A stretch of DNA of 64,000 nt, taken from the NCBI GenBank assembly GCA_002730525.1, contig PCAK01000028.1:31594-95593 (forward strand), written 5' to 3'. The number at the start of each line of letters is the position of its first letter. Within the stretch, counting starts at the first letter, position 1. This DNA is from Acidobacteriota bacterium (lineage in GTDB: Bacteria; Acidobacteriota; Vicinamibacteria; Vicinamibacterales; UBA823). This document shows positions 20,104 to 29,323 of this stretch, in pieces. The translations under genes were made by a program, and so were the position numbers. Under the pieces are notes generated by a model. The model ran no database searches. It saw only the letters and a list, made by a program, of their open reading frames with translations, and was not told the origin of the DNA.

Positions 20104-22668
20104 TCAGGACTGAAACGGGCTTGTAAAGTCGGCAGCGGCGTCGAACAACCGGATACGCCGGAACAGCAGGTCGAGCAGGTAGAACGCCAGCGCCAGCGCG
20201 GCGAGATACGGCCAGAGGGCCACGGGCCGAACGGTTCGTGCACCGTCGTCATCAACGATCGTCTCGACCGACGGCGCGAAGACGCCACCCGTGTCGGCGG
20301 CCACGGATTGCAGCAACTCGACGTCGACCGGGCGGAATCGATACTCGTCGGGATACGACGCCAGCAGCGACCGGCCGGCCTCGGCGCCGTCGGGCAACTC
20401 CACCGAGAACGCCTGGTCGCGCGCGGCGTCGATCGCCACGCTGGCGACGTACGAGCCCGGCCCGACGCGTTCGGTCTCGACCGCGGCGTCTCCGCCGTCG
20501 CCATCAGTCCAGCGGATCGTCGGCGGTGCCTCCGCCGGCCCCGCGGCCGGCGGCAGATCGACGGTGATCCGGGCCATGTCACCCTCGCGCCGCACCGACA
20601 GCGCGCGGGCGCGGTCGTCGGGGCCACGCATTGTCTCGCGCACCAGCTGCGTCCAGAACTTCCCGTATCCCGGCCACCGCAGCCATTCGGTCGCCCAGCG
20701 GTTCTTGACGTCCGACGTGAACGCGACCGCGCGGCCGAGCCCGAACTGCCACCGCGCGAGAATCGGGTCGTCCTCGCCGGAAATGAGCAGTGCCTCGGAG
20801 GTGTCCTTGAGCTGCGTGCTGACATACCCGAGGAGCGGCGGGGAGGAAGCGAAGTCGATCCCCTTGAACATCTCGACCTGCTTCCGCACGATCGGGCTGA
20901 ACGGCTCCTCGACGAGCGTGGGCTGGGCCGCGCGCCGCGTCTCCTTCGCGAAGATCTGCGGCACCTCCTGCGCGTCCTCGACGACGTAGCCCCGGCCCTT
21001 CCCCCAGTCGGCGATATTCGCGAGCAGCTCGCGATCGGCCTCCTGTCCCATGGCCACCGTGGAGACCGTCATGCCGGCCTCGGCCATCTTCGTGACGAGT
21101 CCCTCGTAGTCGTCCGGGTAGGTCCGGCCGTCCGACAGGAGGATGACGTGCTTCAGGCGGCCTTCGACCGGTTCGAGGCCGAGAAACGCTTCTTCCAGTG
21201 CCGGGTACACGTTGGTGTGCCCGCTCGGCATGATCGTGCTGATCTTGTTCTTGATCCACTCGCGATTCGACGCGCGCTGGAGCAGTACCGGCCAGTCGAG
21301 ACTGTTGTTGAACGCGACAACCCCGATCTGATGATGGTCGGCTAGCACGTCGACCGCCGCCTTCGACGCCTCCTTCGACAATTCGATCTTCTCGCCGACC
21401 ATGCTCCACGACTTGTCGAGCACGATGATGAGCGCGAACTCCTCGGGCCGCTCCTTCACCGTAAACGTGATCGGCAGCAGCGCCTCGAGCGCGCTGTCGG
21501 CGTAGCCTTCCTCGCCGTACATCGCATCGCCGCCCGCCATGACAAAGCCGCCACCCTGCTCGCTCACGTAAGTGGCCAGCGCCTCCATCTGGTCGGCCGA
21601 AAGCGCGTCGGCTGGCACATCGCTGAGCACGACCGCCGCGTAGGGCGCCAGCGCGTCGGCACCGCCCGGCAGCGACGCCGGCGTCATTGTCTCGACGCTC
21701 AGCCCACCCGCCTCCAACGCGTCGGTCAGGAACTGCCGGCTCTCGACGTGGCCCTCGACGTAGAGCACCTGGGGGCGCTCGACGACGTCGACTGATCGGC
21801 GAACCCGGTTGTTCTGCGGCAGCGCATCGCCGGCGACGCGGAGGCGGACGACCAGCTCGGCGGTGGCGATCTCGTCGAGGCTGGCCTCGAGCGTCACTTC
21901 CTGCGGTCCGGCGCCGAGTTGAATCGACCGCGCGTCGAGGACTGACTCGCCGAGCAGGAGGTCGACGATCGCGGGCGCCTCGGCCTGGCCGTGGACGCGG
22001 ACGGTGACGGAGAACGGTTCGTCGACGGTCGCCACCTCCGGCATCCGGACGTTGTCGACCCAGGCGTCGCCCAGGTCGCGCGGGTCGAGCGGCATCGTGT
22101 AGACGGCGATCCCCTGGCGCTGGAGCGCGCCGAGGGCCTCGGTCAGCCTCCCGTCGGTCTCGTGACCGTCGGTCATCAGGACGAGGCGCTTCAGATGATT
22201 CGGCGCGAACGCCCGCGCCGCTTCGCGGACCGCCAGTTCGAGATTGGTCCGCCACGCCGCATCGGTAGCCGGCGGCAGCGGTGCGTCGATCCGGTCGCCG
22301 ATCGCCTCGACGGCTTCCAGATCGTCCAGCGCAGTCGTCGTGCCGGCGAACGTCATCGCTCGCCAGTGATCGGGGCGGCCCTCGCGCGTCGCGGCGGCGA
22401 TCCACTGCGACGCCGTCGCGGCCGAGGCAGGCGAGACGCTGGCCGACTGATCGAGCAGGTAGACGACCGACAACCAGCGCCCGGCGCGCTCCCAGGTCGG
22501 CTGCATCAGCGCGAAGGTCAGCAGCAGGAGGACGAGCGAGCGGGCGACCGCCTGCAGTGCGCGCTGGCGCGTCGAGAACCCGGTGAACGAGTGGTGCTGG
22601 ATCCACCAGACCAGCGGCACCAGGGCCACCAGGACGATCGGCCAGTACTGCGCGACGGAAATGTTCAT
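20104..22668 (-). CDS. Membrane-anchored double VWA protein (chloride-channel/BatA-like)
   Basis: 854 residues. Two N-terminal membrane helices (YWPIVLVALVPLVWWI and RSLVLLLLTFALMQP) and a C-terminal helix (LWPYLAALALAFYLLDLLF) anchor it. A first VWA-like domain near residue 70 has LLDQSASVS. A second domain around residue 430 has an intact MIDAS motif, DKSWSMVGEK. Between them a glutamine-amidotransferase-like Rossmann domain (GGDAMYGEEGYA) is present. The order is as in large Bat proteins, which assist cofactor or protein assembly with MoxR ATPases. It belongs to the same minus-strand run, 170 bp after the BatA-like gene, with a hairpin repeat cluster in between. The exact role is not known. 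Confidence 0.8.
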   Translation of the reverse strand: MNISVAQYWPIVLVALVPLVWWIQHHSFTGFSTRQRALQAVARSLVLLLLTFALMQPTWERAGRWLSVVYLLDQSASVSPASAATASQWIAAATREGRPDHWRAMTFAGTTTALDDLEAVEAIGDRIDAPLPPATDAAWRTNLELAVREAARAFAPNHLKRLVLMTDGHETDGRLTEALGALQRQGIAVYTMPLDPRDLGDAWVDNVRMPEVATVDEPFSVTVRVHGQAEAPAIVDLLLGESVLDARSIQLGAGPQEVTLEASLDEIATAELVVRLRVAGDALPQNNRVRRSVDVVERPQVLYVEGHVESRQFLTDALEAGGLSVETMTPASLPGGADALAPYAAVVLSDVPADALSADQMEALATYVSEQGGGFVMAGGDAMYGEEGYADSALEALLPITFTVKERPEEFALIIVLDKSWSMVGEKIELSKEASKAAVDVLADHHQIGVVAFNNSLDWPVLLQRASNREWIKNKISTIMPSGHTNVYPALEEAFLGLEPVEGRLKHVILLSDGRTYPDDYEGLVTKMAEAGMTVSTVAMGQEADRELLANIADWGKGRGYVVEDAQEVPQIFAKETRRAAQPTLVEEPFSPIVRKQVEMFKGIDFASSPPLLGYVSTQLKDTSEALLISGEDDPILARWQFGLGRAVAFTSDVKNRWATEWLRWPGYGKFWTQLVRETMRGPDDRARALSVRREGDMARITVDLPPAAGPAEAPPTIRWTDGDGGDAAVETERVGPGSYVASVAIDAARDQAFSVELPDGAEAGRSLLASYPDEYRFRPVDVELLQSVAADTGGVFAPSVETIVDDDGARTVRPVALWPYLAALALAFYLLDLLFRRIRLFDAAADFTSPFQS

Positions 22669-22677
22669 CCCTTACAT

Positions 22678-22787
22678 GGGGCGCCTTGCGCCCCAAACCC
22701 CACGCGGCCCCTTGCGTGGGCGGCACCGCTCACTGCGGGATGCGGGCGATCCTCCGGATCGCCCCTTCGCGGGGCTGAAGCCCCGCG
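22678..22787. repeat. Composite palindromic intergenic repeat, copy 1
   Basis: Three near-perfect hairpins lie in the 170-bp gap between two VWA genes. The first is at 22678-22694 (7-bp stem GGGGCGC, loop CTT). The second is at 22744-22764 (9-bp stem GGGCGATCC, loop TCC). The third is at 22768-22787 (8-bp stem CGCGGGGC, loop TGAA) and is followed by CGCCACCGG. The same three element types, with the TCC/TGC and TGAA loops preserved but stems changed by compensating bases, recur at 31368-31429 and 50972-51054. This is the signature of a REP-like dispersed family. It could attenuate transcription between the two genes. Confidence 0.75.
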
Positions 22788-22838
22788 CCACCGGCTCAGG
22801 CTAATCCTAACTCTTGCTTCCTGCCTCATAGCTCCCAT

Positions 22839-24632
22839 TCACACCGTGATCCGGCGGTGGTAGGTCCACCACTCGAGCGCGGCGAGAGCCAGCGCCAGAG
22901 CCAGCAGATAGGTCCAGAGCTCGCTCGACAGCCAGCGCCCGGGCGGGAGCTCGACCCTGTCGCGACCGGTCAGCGTCACGCCGTTGACGTCCGAGAGACC
23001 GGCCGGCAGGTTCACCGCTACGTAGGCGCGTGCCGCGCCCGACGACGCCACGTAGAGGCCCGGCGTTGGCGCCTCGAAGAGCGTGGCGCCGAGTCGCGAT
23101 CGAGCGGGCACGTCAGCGCCATCGATCGTCGCCACCGTCGCGTCGGCCAGCGCCACTTCGACGGTGCCCACCGACCGGCGGAGCGGCCGCGCATTGCCCG
23201 CGAACCAGGTGAGCACGTTCTGCATGAACATCGGGAAGCTGGGACGCATCGCAAAATCGGAGTCGTCAAGCGCGAAATTCACCGAGACCCACCGCGGCGT
23301 CGCCGACCGAGCCACGACAAGCGGCGTCTGGCCCGCGGCCGCCACGACCCGGGTCGCAGCATCGGTCGCAAACTCGAGGTGCCGCGCGCCGACGATCTGC
23401 ACGTCGAGCATCGACACGAACTCCAGAATCGGGTGGGTCTCATCCCAGTCCGTGACGCCCGTTTCCGACGCCCGCAACGGCGCCGTCGCGTCCGAGCCGG
23501 CCAGCCATGCCCGGCCCGGCGGCCGGAACAGCAGCACGGGCTGGCTGGGCTGAACGAGCGGCGCGAACTCGTCGAAGACGTAGAGGTCGACCACCTCGTC
23601 GCCGGGGTAGAGATCCGGAGTCATCACCGTGAGATCAACCCGCGCGTCGAGCGCCAGCAGCGTTTCGAGGAAGTCGTTGCCACTGGTGATCAGCGCGACG
23701 CTGAGGCCACGGGGCGGTGGCAGATAGTCGACCGCTTCGTCATCGACGGCGAGCGCATCGCCGTCGGCGGCTACCCGCGCGAGGATGGCGCCGCTCGGAC
23801 TGCCTTCGATCGCGATCGTGCGGGCCACGACATCACGCCCGGCGACCGTGACCACCTCGGCCAGGCGCGCGTCGGGATCACCCCCGGCATCCATCTCGAT
23901 GGCGATCTCGACCTCCTTCGCGTCGGGCGAATGATTCGCAACGACCAGCCGAATCTCTGAACCACCCCCATCGCCGCCCGCGACCACCTCGAGGTCGGCA
24001 ATCGCGACGTTGTCAGCCGGCTCGAAGACCGACAGCACCCGGGCCGCCCGCGGCAACGCGAGTCTGGCGATCCCGTCGGATACGACGATCACCTCGCGGT
24101 CGGTCAGATCCAGCTGTGGAAACGTCGGGCGAGCGGCCGTGGGCGTCATCCGGTCGAGCGCGGCGTCGAGCTGCGACCGATCGGCGGTCATGGCCGTCGC
24201 CACGCGGCCGCTGGTGTCGGCGACCTGGAATCGATCGGCGCCACCGGCGTCGCCGATGAGACGCAGCGCGGCCTCGCGTGCGTGGTCCCACCGCGTCTGG
24301 CCGTCGGCCGTGGCCGCCGCCATCGTGATCGACGTGTCGACGACGATCACGACCTCCCGCGGCTCGCCGGTGATCGCGCCCGCTTCCGGGCGGCCGAGGG
24401 CCAGCGCGATGAGCAGGGCGATCGTGATGGCGAGCAAGAGCGACAGTAGCCGCCGCAGGCGTTCGAGCAGTGACCGGTGCTGATTGTCGACGAGCACCCG
24501 CTCCCAGAGCAGCAACGACGCCACCGCCACGCGCGGGTACCGCAGCTTGAGGAAGAAGAGCGCGATCACCGCCACGAGGGTGAGCCCGCACAGCCAGGCG
24601 ACCTGCGTCGCGGTCAGCGCCAGAAACGTCAC
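22839..24632 (-). CDS. BatA-like membrane protein with N-terminal hydrophobic domain and VWA domain
   Basis: The 597-residue protein has an N-terminal BatA domain (two helices, VAWLCGLTLVAVIALFFLKL and LSLLLAITIALLIALAL, with the intervening VASLLLWERVL). A VWA domain follows (VIVVDTSITMAA), but it lacks a full DxSxS motif since Met and Ala follow. Toward the C-terminus a beta-rich stretch and a final transmembrane helix (LWTYLLALALALAALEWW) are found. BatA proteins act with MoxR ATPases and DUF58 proteins, possibly in protein-complex assembly at the membrane. The start overlaps the DUF58 gene stop by 4 bp. The degenerate VWA site may mean it does not bind metal ions. Confidence 0.8.
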   Translation of the reverse strand: MTFLALTATQVAWLCGLTLVAVIALFFLKLRYPRVAVASLLLWERVLVDNQHRSLLERLRRLLSLLLAITIALLIALALGRPEAGAITGEPREVVIVVDTSITMAAATADGQTRWDHAREAALRLIGDAGGADRFQVADTSGRVATAMTADRSQLDAALDRMTPTAARPTFPQLDLTDREVIVVSDGIARLALPRAARVLSVFEPADNVAIADLEVVAGGDGGGSEIRLVVANHSPDAKEVEIAIEMDAGGDPDARLAEVVTVAGRDVVARTIAIEGSPSGAILARVAADGDALAVDDEAVDYLPPPRGLSVALITSGNDFLETLLALDARVDLTVMTPDLYPGDEVVDLYVFDEFAPLVQPSQPVLLFRPPGRAWLAGSDATAPLRASETGVTDWDETHPILEFVSMLDVQIVGARHLEFATDAATRVVAAAGQTPLVVARSATPRWVSVNFALDDSDFAMRPSFPMFMQNVLTWFAGNARPLRRSVGTVEVALADATVATIDGADVPARSRLGATLFEAPTPGLYVASSGAARAYVAVNLPAGLSDVNGVTLTGRDRVELPPGRWLSSELWTYLLALALALAALEWWTYHRRITV

Positions 24633-25516
24633 GTCAGGAACCTGTTCTGACGGAACACCTGGAGGATCACGTCCTCGAACGGCACCTCGGTCTGCGTGCG
24701 CACGTAGCCCAGTTGATACCGGGCGCAGAAGCGTTCCAGCTCTTCACAGAACTCGGCGTACACCTTCTTGTACGCCCCCAGCAGCGACGGCGTGGCGGCG
24801 ATGTCGTGCGTCGACCCGGTCTCGGCGTCGACCAGCTGCAGATCGCCCCGCAGTTTGGGATCGGCGTCGGCCTGGCTGACGACGTGGACCGCGAAGATGT
24901 CGTGGTGCGAGAACCTGAGCATGTTGAGGCCATCCTCGAAGCCGTGCGGATCGAGGAAGTCCGACACGACCACGGCGATACCGCGCGGCCGCTTGCTGCG
25001 GCAGAACTTCTCGAACGAGTCCTTCGCGTTCGTCATGCCGCCCGACGCCAGCTGGCCCAGGAACTTGAACACCTTGAAGATCTGCCCCTTGCCGCGCTGC
25101 GACGCCAGTTCGCGCCCCAGGTGATCGGTGTAGGGCGTCAGCGTCACACGGTCGAGGTGCGCGAGCCCGACGTAGCAGAGCGCCGCGGCCACCTGGCACG
25201 CGTAGGTCAGCTTCGTGGGATGGCCGTCGGACATCGAGCGGCTGCAGTCGACGAAGAGATAGATCGGCAGGTCCTCTTCCTCTTCGAAGAGCCGGAGCAG
25301 CAGCTTTTCGAGACGCTGGTAGGCACGCCAGTCGACCCGGCGGAAGTCGTCGCCGGCCGCGTAGGCACGGTGGTCGGCGAACTCCAGCCCAGACCCCCGC
25401 TTCCGCGCGCGGCGCTCGGCCCGGTACTGGCCGGCGAAGGCGCGCTTCGACACGATGTGGAGGTACTCGAGCTTCTTGAGGAACTCGCCGTCGAAGAGTG
25501 TCTCTTCGGTGACCAT
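24629..25516 (-). CDS. DUF58 domain protein
   Basis: The 295-residue protein has a conserved N-terminal region (KKLEYLHIVSKRAFAGQY, RARKRGSGLEFADHRAY, GDDFRRVDWRAYQRLEKLL) and a VWA-like fold with VDCSRSMSDG as MIDAS motif. The residues GRELASQRGKGQ lie in the central part. DUF58 proteins are encoded next to MoxR and BatA-type VWA proteins in a widespread gene module and are thought to work with the AAA+ ATPase in maturation or stress functions. The start is 64 bp downstream of the MoxR stop; its 3' end overlaps the BatA-like start by 4 bp. The recurrence of the whole set makes the context assignment strong even though the biochemical role is not settled. Confidence 0.9.
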   Translation of the reverse strand: MVTEETLFDGEFLKKLEYLHIVSKRAFAGQYRAERRARKRGSGLEFADHRAYAAGDDFRRVDWRAYQRLEKLLLRLFEEEEDLPIYLFVDCSRSMSDGHPTKLTYACQVAAALCYVGLAHLDRVTLTPYTDHLGRELASQRGKGQIFKVFKFLGQLASGGMTNAKDSFEKFCRSKRPRGIAVVVSDFLDPHGFEDGLNMLRFSHHDIFAVHVVSQADADPKLRGDLQLVDAETGSTHDIAATPSLLGAYKKVYAEFCEELERFCARYQLGYVRTQTEVPFEDVILQVFRQNRFLT

Positions 25517-25580
25517 CGCGAACTCTCGGTGGGTGCCGGCTGGGCGGCCGCGGGCGAACCCGCCACGGCCGACCGCCGCG

Positions 25581-26576
25581 TCACTCGGTCGGTTCCGGCG
25601 TGTTGGTGAGCACGTCCTGGAGGATCGTGTCGGGATCGACCTGCTCGGCCTCGCCTTCGAAATTCAAGAGGACGCGATGCCGGAGCGCCGGCAACAGCAT
25701 CGCCCGGATGTCCTCGCACGACACGTGGACCCGGTTCTCCAGCAGCGCCCGGATCTTGCCACCAACCACCAGCGCCTGCGCACCCCGCGGGCTGGCGCCG
25801 TAGCGGACGTACTGGTTGACGATCGGCTGCGCGTAGGGCGATTCGGGATGCGTCGCCAGGGTCAGGCGTATTGCGTACTCCTGGATCGGCCGGGCGATCG
25901 GGACTTCCCGCGCCGTCCGGCGCATCTCCATGAGCTGATCCCCGGTGAGCACCCGCTCGACCCCGGGTTCGTCGAGCTGCGTCGTCCGGTCGAGAATCTC
26001 GTGCAGGCTCTCCATGTCGGGATAGCCGACCTTCAGCTTCAAGAAGAAGCGATCGAGCTGCGCCTCGGGCAGCGGATAGGTCCCTTCCATCTCCAGCGGA
26101 TTCTGCGTCGCGAGCACGAAGAAGGGCAGTTCGAGCTTGTAGGTCCGCTTCCCGACCGACACGCTCTTCTCCTGCATCGCCTCGAGCAGGGCCGACTGGG
26201 TCTTGGGCGTTGCGCGATTGATCTCGTCGGCCAGGACGATGTTGGCGAAGATCGGCCCCTGCTGGAACTCGAGGAACTTCTCGCCCTTCGCGCCTTCCTG
26301 GATGACGTTGGTGCCGATGATGTCGGCCGGCATCAGATCGGGCGTGAACTGCACCCGCGCGAACTTCAGGTGCAGCACGTCACTCAACGTGTGCACGAGC
26401 TTCGTCTTACCGAGCCCGGGAATCCCTTCCAGCAAGACGTGGCCGTTCGCGAGCAGGCTGGTGAGGATGCCCCGGACGATCTCCTCATAGCCGACGATGC
26501 GCTTGCCGATTTCGCTGGAGACGAGCGTGAAGTTACGCTGGAACTGTTCGATTTGCTGGTCGATTTCAGTGATCAT
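25581..26576 (-). CDS. MoxR family AAA+ ATPase
   Basis: The protein (331 residues from the ATG at 26576) shows the MoxR sequence: Walker A LLEGIPGLGKTKLVH, Walker B NIVLADEINRATPKTQSALLEAM, sensor 1 FFVLATQNPLEMEGTYPLPEAQLDRF, and the C-terminal sensor 2/arginine region RGAQALVVGGKIRALLENR. The upstream frame extension to 26720 overlaps the previous gene and is not used. MoxR ATPases act as chaperones together with DUF58 and VWA proteins. It overlaps the coiled-coil protein's stop by 11 bp and is followed by DUF58 and the BatA-like gene, the classical module order. Confidence 0.95.
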   Translation of the reverse strand: MITEIDQQIEQFQRNFTLVSSEIGKRIVGYEEIVRGILTSLLANGHVLLEGIPGLGKTKLVHTLSDVLHLKFARVQFTPDLMPADIIGTNVIQEGAKGEKFLEFQQGPIFANIVLADEINRATPKTQSALLEAMQEKSVSVGKRTYKLELPFFVLATQNPLEMEGTYPLPEAQLDRFFLKLKVGYPDMESLHEILDRTTQLDEPGVERVLTGDQLMEMRRTAREVPIARPIQEYAIRLTLATHPESPYAQPIVNQYVRYGASPRGAQALVVGGKIRALLENRVHVSCEDIRAMLLPALRHRVLLNFEGEAEQVDPDTILQDVLTNTPEPTE

Positions 26577-28137
26577 GCTGTCCGCGTGGCCCGACGGCCT
26601 GAAAATAGCGCTTGACGAGGTCTCGGTATGACAACGGGATTGTATCCGGATCGAGCGCGTCGGCTTCACCGTAGGTGAGATCCGGCTCGACCTGTTCGTA
26701 GGCGATCTTGGATTCCTCAACCTGACTCGGCTGATCGAGCAACTGCTCGCCCGGCTCCTCCTGGGGCGGTTCCGACAGCTCCATCAGCTCGGGCTGTAGC
26801 TCGACCTCGAGGCCGGTCGGCGTGCCGTACTCGATCTCGTCGCCCGCGCCAGGCGCCGAGAGATCGCCCTGGCCCTGTTCGGCCGACTGCGACCCGGCCT
26901 CACCGGCTTCCATCGACATCGCGTCCTGATTCATCGGTCCCGGCTGCGGCATGCCAGCGGCCGACTGGTCGCCCGACGCCGTTTCCTCGGCCGCCTGCAG
27001 CTGCTCCGGATCGTCGCTGAGCGCCTGCTGGAGCTGTTCGAGTCCCTGGGCCGCGGCCTGGCGCATCTCCTCGCCCTGCTGCTCCTGGGCGAGTTGCTCC
27101 AGCTGCTGCGCCAGCTCTTCCATCGCCTGCCGCGCTTCGGTCTCGTCGCCCTCGGCGAGCTGCTGGGCAGCATCGGCCAGCTGTTCGGCCAGGTCCTCCA
27201 TCGAGCCCTCGGCCTGCTCGGCCATCTGCTCGAGAGCGGCCTGGAGCTGCTCGCGCTCCGCGTCGGTCATCGTCTCAGCCAGCTCGCGCAGCTGCTCGGC
27301 GGCGCGTGCCAGATCGCTTTCCGACAGCGCCTGCGCCAGCTCGTCGTTCGCCGACGCCAGTGTCTCCGCCATGCTCGTCAGCAGCTCGTCCAGCTCGGCC
27401 GGGTCGAGTTGGCCGTCGAGCAACGATTGCAGCTTCTCGAGCTCGGTCCGCGCCTGCTCCTCGGTGAGCTGCCCGCGCTGCAACTGGGCCAGCGCCTCGC
27501 GCATCTCGGGCGAGAGTTCGGTGCCCTGCGCAAGCGCGGCGTTGTCCAGCATCCGCTCGATCTCGGACAGCAGCATCTGATCGGCATCGGTGAACGCCGC
27601 GACCGGCGGCCGCGCCTCGAGCCATCCGCGCGTCCACGACAACGGCAGCAGATTGAGCGTCAGCAGCAATGCCATCAGCCCCGCCGCCGTTCGCGCACGC
27701 CGCGGCATCGACCAGGCGTACAAGCGCTCGACATCGAGTTCGCGTGCGGTCCCGGCGGCGCGGTGCTGCTGCACTGCGACCCAGTCGTCCGATCGGCCCT
27801 CCTGGTGAAACCAGTAGGCTGTCGTCAGCTCATCGTGCAGATCCGCCTTGCGATCCACGGCACCCGCGGTGCCGAGCAGGGTCTCCTTGTGTGAGAGGAC
27901 CGAGTAGGCGTGGGCCGCCAACCCGAGCAACCAGAGCCCGACGACCACCGCAACCACTGCCCCGCGCATCGGCACGAACCGGTACAGCACGCTCAACGAG
28001 ATCGGCAGGATCAGCGACAGCGTGAACCCGTGGAGCAGTTCACGTGTCACCCGGACAAAGCGCCGCCGCCGAGCCACCTTGACCAGCGTCTGGACGATAC
28101 GCTCCCGATCGGTCGACGGGGAGGAACTGTCGGGCAT
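26566..28137 (-). CDS. Membrane protein with long Gln/Glu-rich coiled coil, DUF4175-like
   Basis: Three N-terminal transmembrane segments (LILPISLSVLYRF, VVAVVVGLWLLGLAAHAY, AGLMALLLTLNLLPL) precede a long helical region. It spans about residues 185-380 and is dominated by Glu, Gln, Ala and Leu with a heptad-like pattern (ALEQMAEQAEGSMEDLAEQL, EELAQQLEQLAQEQQG). An acidic, Pro-rich tail with EPGEQLLDQPS ends it. It resembles the DUF4175-type proteins that accompany MoxR/VWA clusters. The ATG at 28137 follows the ridA stop by 21 bp. It may tether or scaffold the MoxR complex at the membrane. Codon-level repeat structure is a likely reason for the low complexity, rather than horizontal transfer. 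Confidence 0.7.
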   Translation of the reverse strand: MPDSSSPSTDRERIVQTLVKVARRRRFVRVTRELLHGFTLSLILPISLSVLYRFVPMRGAVVAVVVGLWLLGLAAHAYSVLSHKETLLGTAGAVDRKADLHDELTTAYWFHQEGRSDDWVAVQQHRAAGTARELDVERLYAWSMPRRARTAAGLMALLLTLNLLPLSWTRGWLEARPPVAAFTDADQMLLSEIERMLDNAALAQGTELSPEMREALAQLQRGQLTEEQARTELEKLQSLLDGQLDPAELDELLTSMAETLASANDELAQALSESDLARAAEQLRELAETMTDAEREQLQAALEQMAEQAEGSMEDLAEQLADAAQQLAEGDETEARQAMEELAQQLEQLAQEQQGEEMRQAAAQGLEQLQQALSDDPEQLQAAEETASGDQSAAGMPQPGPMNQDAMSMEAGEAGSQSAEQGQGDLSAPGAGDEIEYGTPTGLEVELQPELMELSEPPQEEPGEQLLDQPSQVEESKIAYEQVEPDLTYGEADALDPDTIPLSYRDLVKRYFQAVGPRGQHDH

Positions 28138-28158
28138 GAAGTCGACTCTACGATACCA

Positions 28159-28560
28159 CTACGGGAGATAGGCGATGGCGTCGATCTCGACCTTCAAGCC
28201 GGCTGCCGGGAGCGCCGCGACCTGAACGGTCGTGCGGGCCGGCCGGTGGCCGTCGAACATCCGCTCGTAGACGGCGTTCATCTGCGAGAACTCCCCGATG
28301 TCGGTCAGGTAGACGCCACACCTGAGGACGTGGCCGAGGCTCGACCCCGCCGATTCTAGGATCGCCTGTACGTTCCTCAGCACCTGTTCGGTCTGCTCCG
28401 CCACATCGTCCGACACCATCTCGCCGGTGGTCGGGTCGGCCGCGCCCTGCCCCGAGACGAACACTAGCCGCTCGAAGCCGACGCCAGGCGAGTACGGGCC
28501 CGACGGTGCGGGCAGTCCCGCTTCGGTGATGAATCTGGGCATCGATGAGTCTTCTGGCAT
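28159..28560 (-). CDS. RidA family enamine/imine deaminase
   Basis: The 133-residue protein fits the YjgF/YER057c/UK114 family, with GPYSPGVGFERLVFVSGQGAADP, the core CGVYLTDIGEFSQMN and the C-terminal strand VEIDAIAYLP. The arginine of the RidA active site is in GHRPARTTVQV. RidA enzymes hydrolyse reactive 2-aminoacrylate and related imines formed by PLP enzymes, in the cytoplasm. ATG at 28560 has a very good ribosome-binding site (AAGGAGG), which overlaps the stop codon of the PIG-L gene 14 bp upstream, showing coupling. The start further upstream in the open frame lies inside PIG-L and is not used. Confidence 0.9.
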   Translation of the reverse strand: MPEDSSMPRFITEAGLPAPSGPYSPGVGFERLVFVSGQGAADPTTGEMVSDDVAEQTEQVLRNVQAILESAGSSLGHVLRCGVYLTDIGEFSQMNAVYERMFDGHRPARTTVQVAALPAAGLKVEIDAIAYLP

Positions 28561-28573
28561 CCGTGGTCCCTCC

Positions 28574-29323
28574 TTATTTAGTAGGTGCGTCGATCGGAAA
28601 CTCCCGCATCGGTCGCTCGGACAACGCGGGGCCCCAGGCCTGCCGGAAGGCCTCGACCGACAGCAGCCGGTCAACGTCAGGCTTGTCGAACCAGTAGCGA
28701 TCCACCGCGAGGTGCTGGGTCCGGTGCGCGGCCAGCGCGGCGCGCTTCTGCTCACGCCAGGCGCTGACGTCGATCACGAAGTCGATGCCGGGCTGGTCGG
28801 CAAGATCCGCTCGCCGCCCGAACTCCCAGGGCGGCAACGACGGCGTCCAGAGCAACCGGGTGACCTGGTGCGGTGCCGCGTCGGTCCGCAGGCGAGGATC
28901 GGCGGCGGCCTGGATCGCGTCGGACGTGAATCGGCTGATCGCCTTGTGATCAGGATGACCGGTCAGGCCGTTGGGATCGAACGTCACGACGATGTGCGGC
29001 CGATGCCGCCGAAGCAGATCGACCAGTTCGGCGCGGATCTTCCCGGGCTCGGCGTCGGCCAGCTGCCTGTCCTCGTAGTCGAGCAGGTAGAGCCGCTGGA
29101 TGCCGAGAATGTCCACCGCGGCGCGCAGCTCGCGCTCGCGCGTCGCCGAGATCTCCTCGGGTGCGCAGACGGGCGGGTCGCCGCACTTGCCGGCCTGCCC
29201 GCGGGTCGCGGTCACCAGCGTCAACTCGACACCGGCGTCGGCGGACATGCGGGTGACGCCGGCGCCGGTGAAGCTCTCATCGTCCGGGTGGGCGAAGCTA
29301 AAGAGGACCCGCCGATCGCTCAT
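28574..29323 (-). CDS. PIG-L/LmbE family N-deacetylase
   Basis: A 249-residue enzyme with both zinc motifs of the family: FSFAHPDDESFTGAGV near the N-terminus and GLTGHPDHKAIS in the middle. Family members deacetylate N-acetylglucosamine-type substrates (phosphatidylinositol, mycothiol or bacillithiol precursors, antibiotic intermediates). The substrate cannot be inferred: no glycosyltransferase or cysteine ligase partner is present. The ATG overlaps the stop of the upstream methyltransferase gene (ATGA) and its stop overlaps the ribosome-binding site of ridA, so the three form a tight operon. Confidence 0.9.
   Translation of the reverse strand: MSDRRVLFSFAHPDDESFTGAGVTRMSADAGVELTLVTATRGQAGKCGDPPVCAPEEISATRERELRAAVDILGIQRLYLLDYEDRQLADAEPGKIRAELVDLLRRHRPHIVVTFDPNGLTGHPDHKAISRFTSDAIQAAADPRLRTDAAPHQVTRLLWTPSLPPWEFGRRADLADQPGIDFVIDVSAWREQKRAALAAHRTQHLAVDRYWFDKPDVDRLLSVEAFRQAWGPALSERPMREFPIDAPTK

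Noticed and set aside
20073..20825. Upstream extension of the DUF5916 frame to 986 residues
   Set aside because: The extension is an Arg/Ser/Thr-rich shadow of the VWA gene; the signal peptide begins at 20072.
26950..27580. Plus-strand frame of Ser/Cys-rich protein
   Set aside because: It is the antisense shadow of the coiled-coil gene, with no start signals and biased composition.
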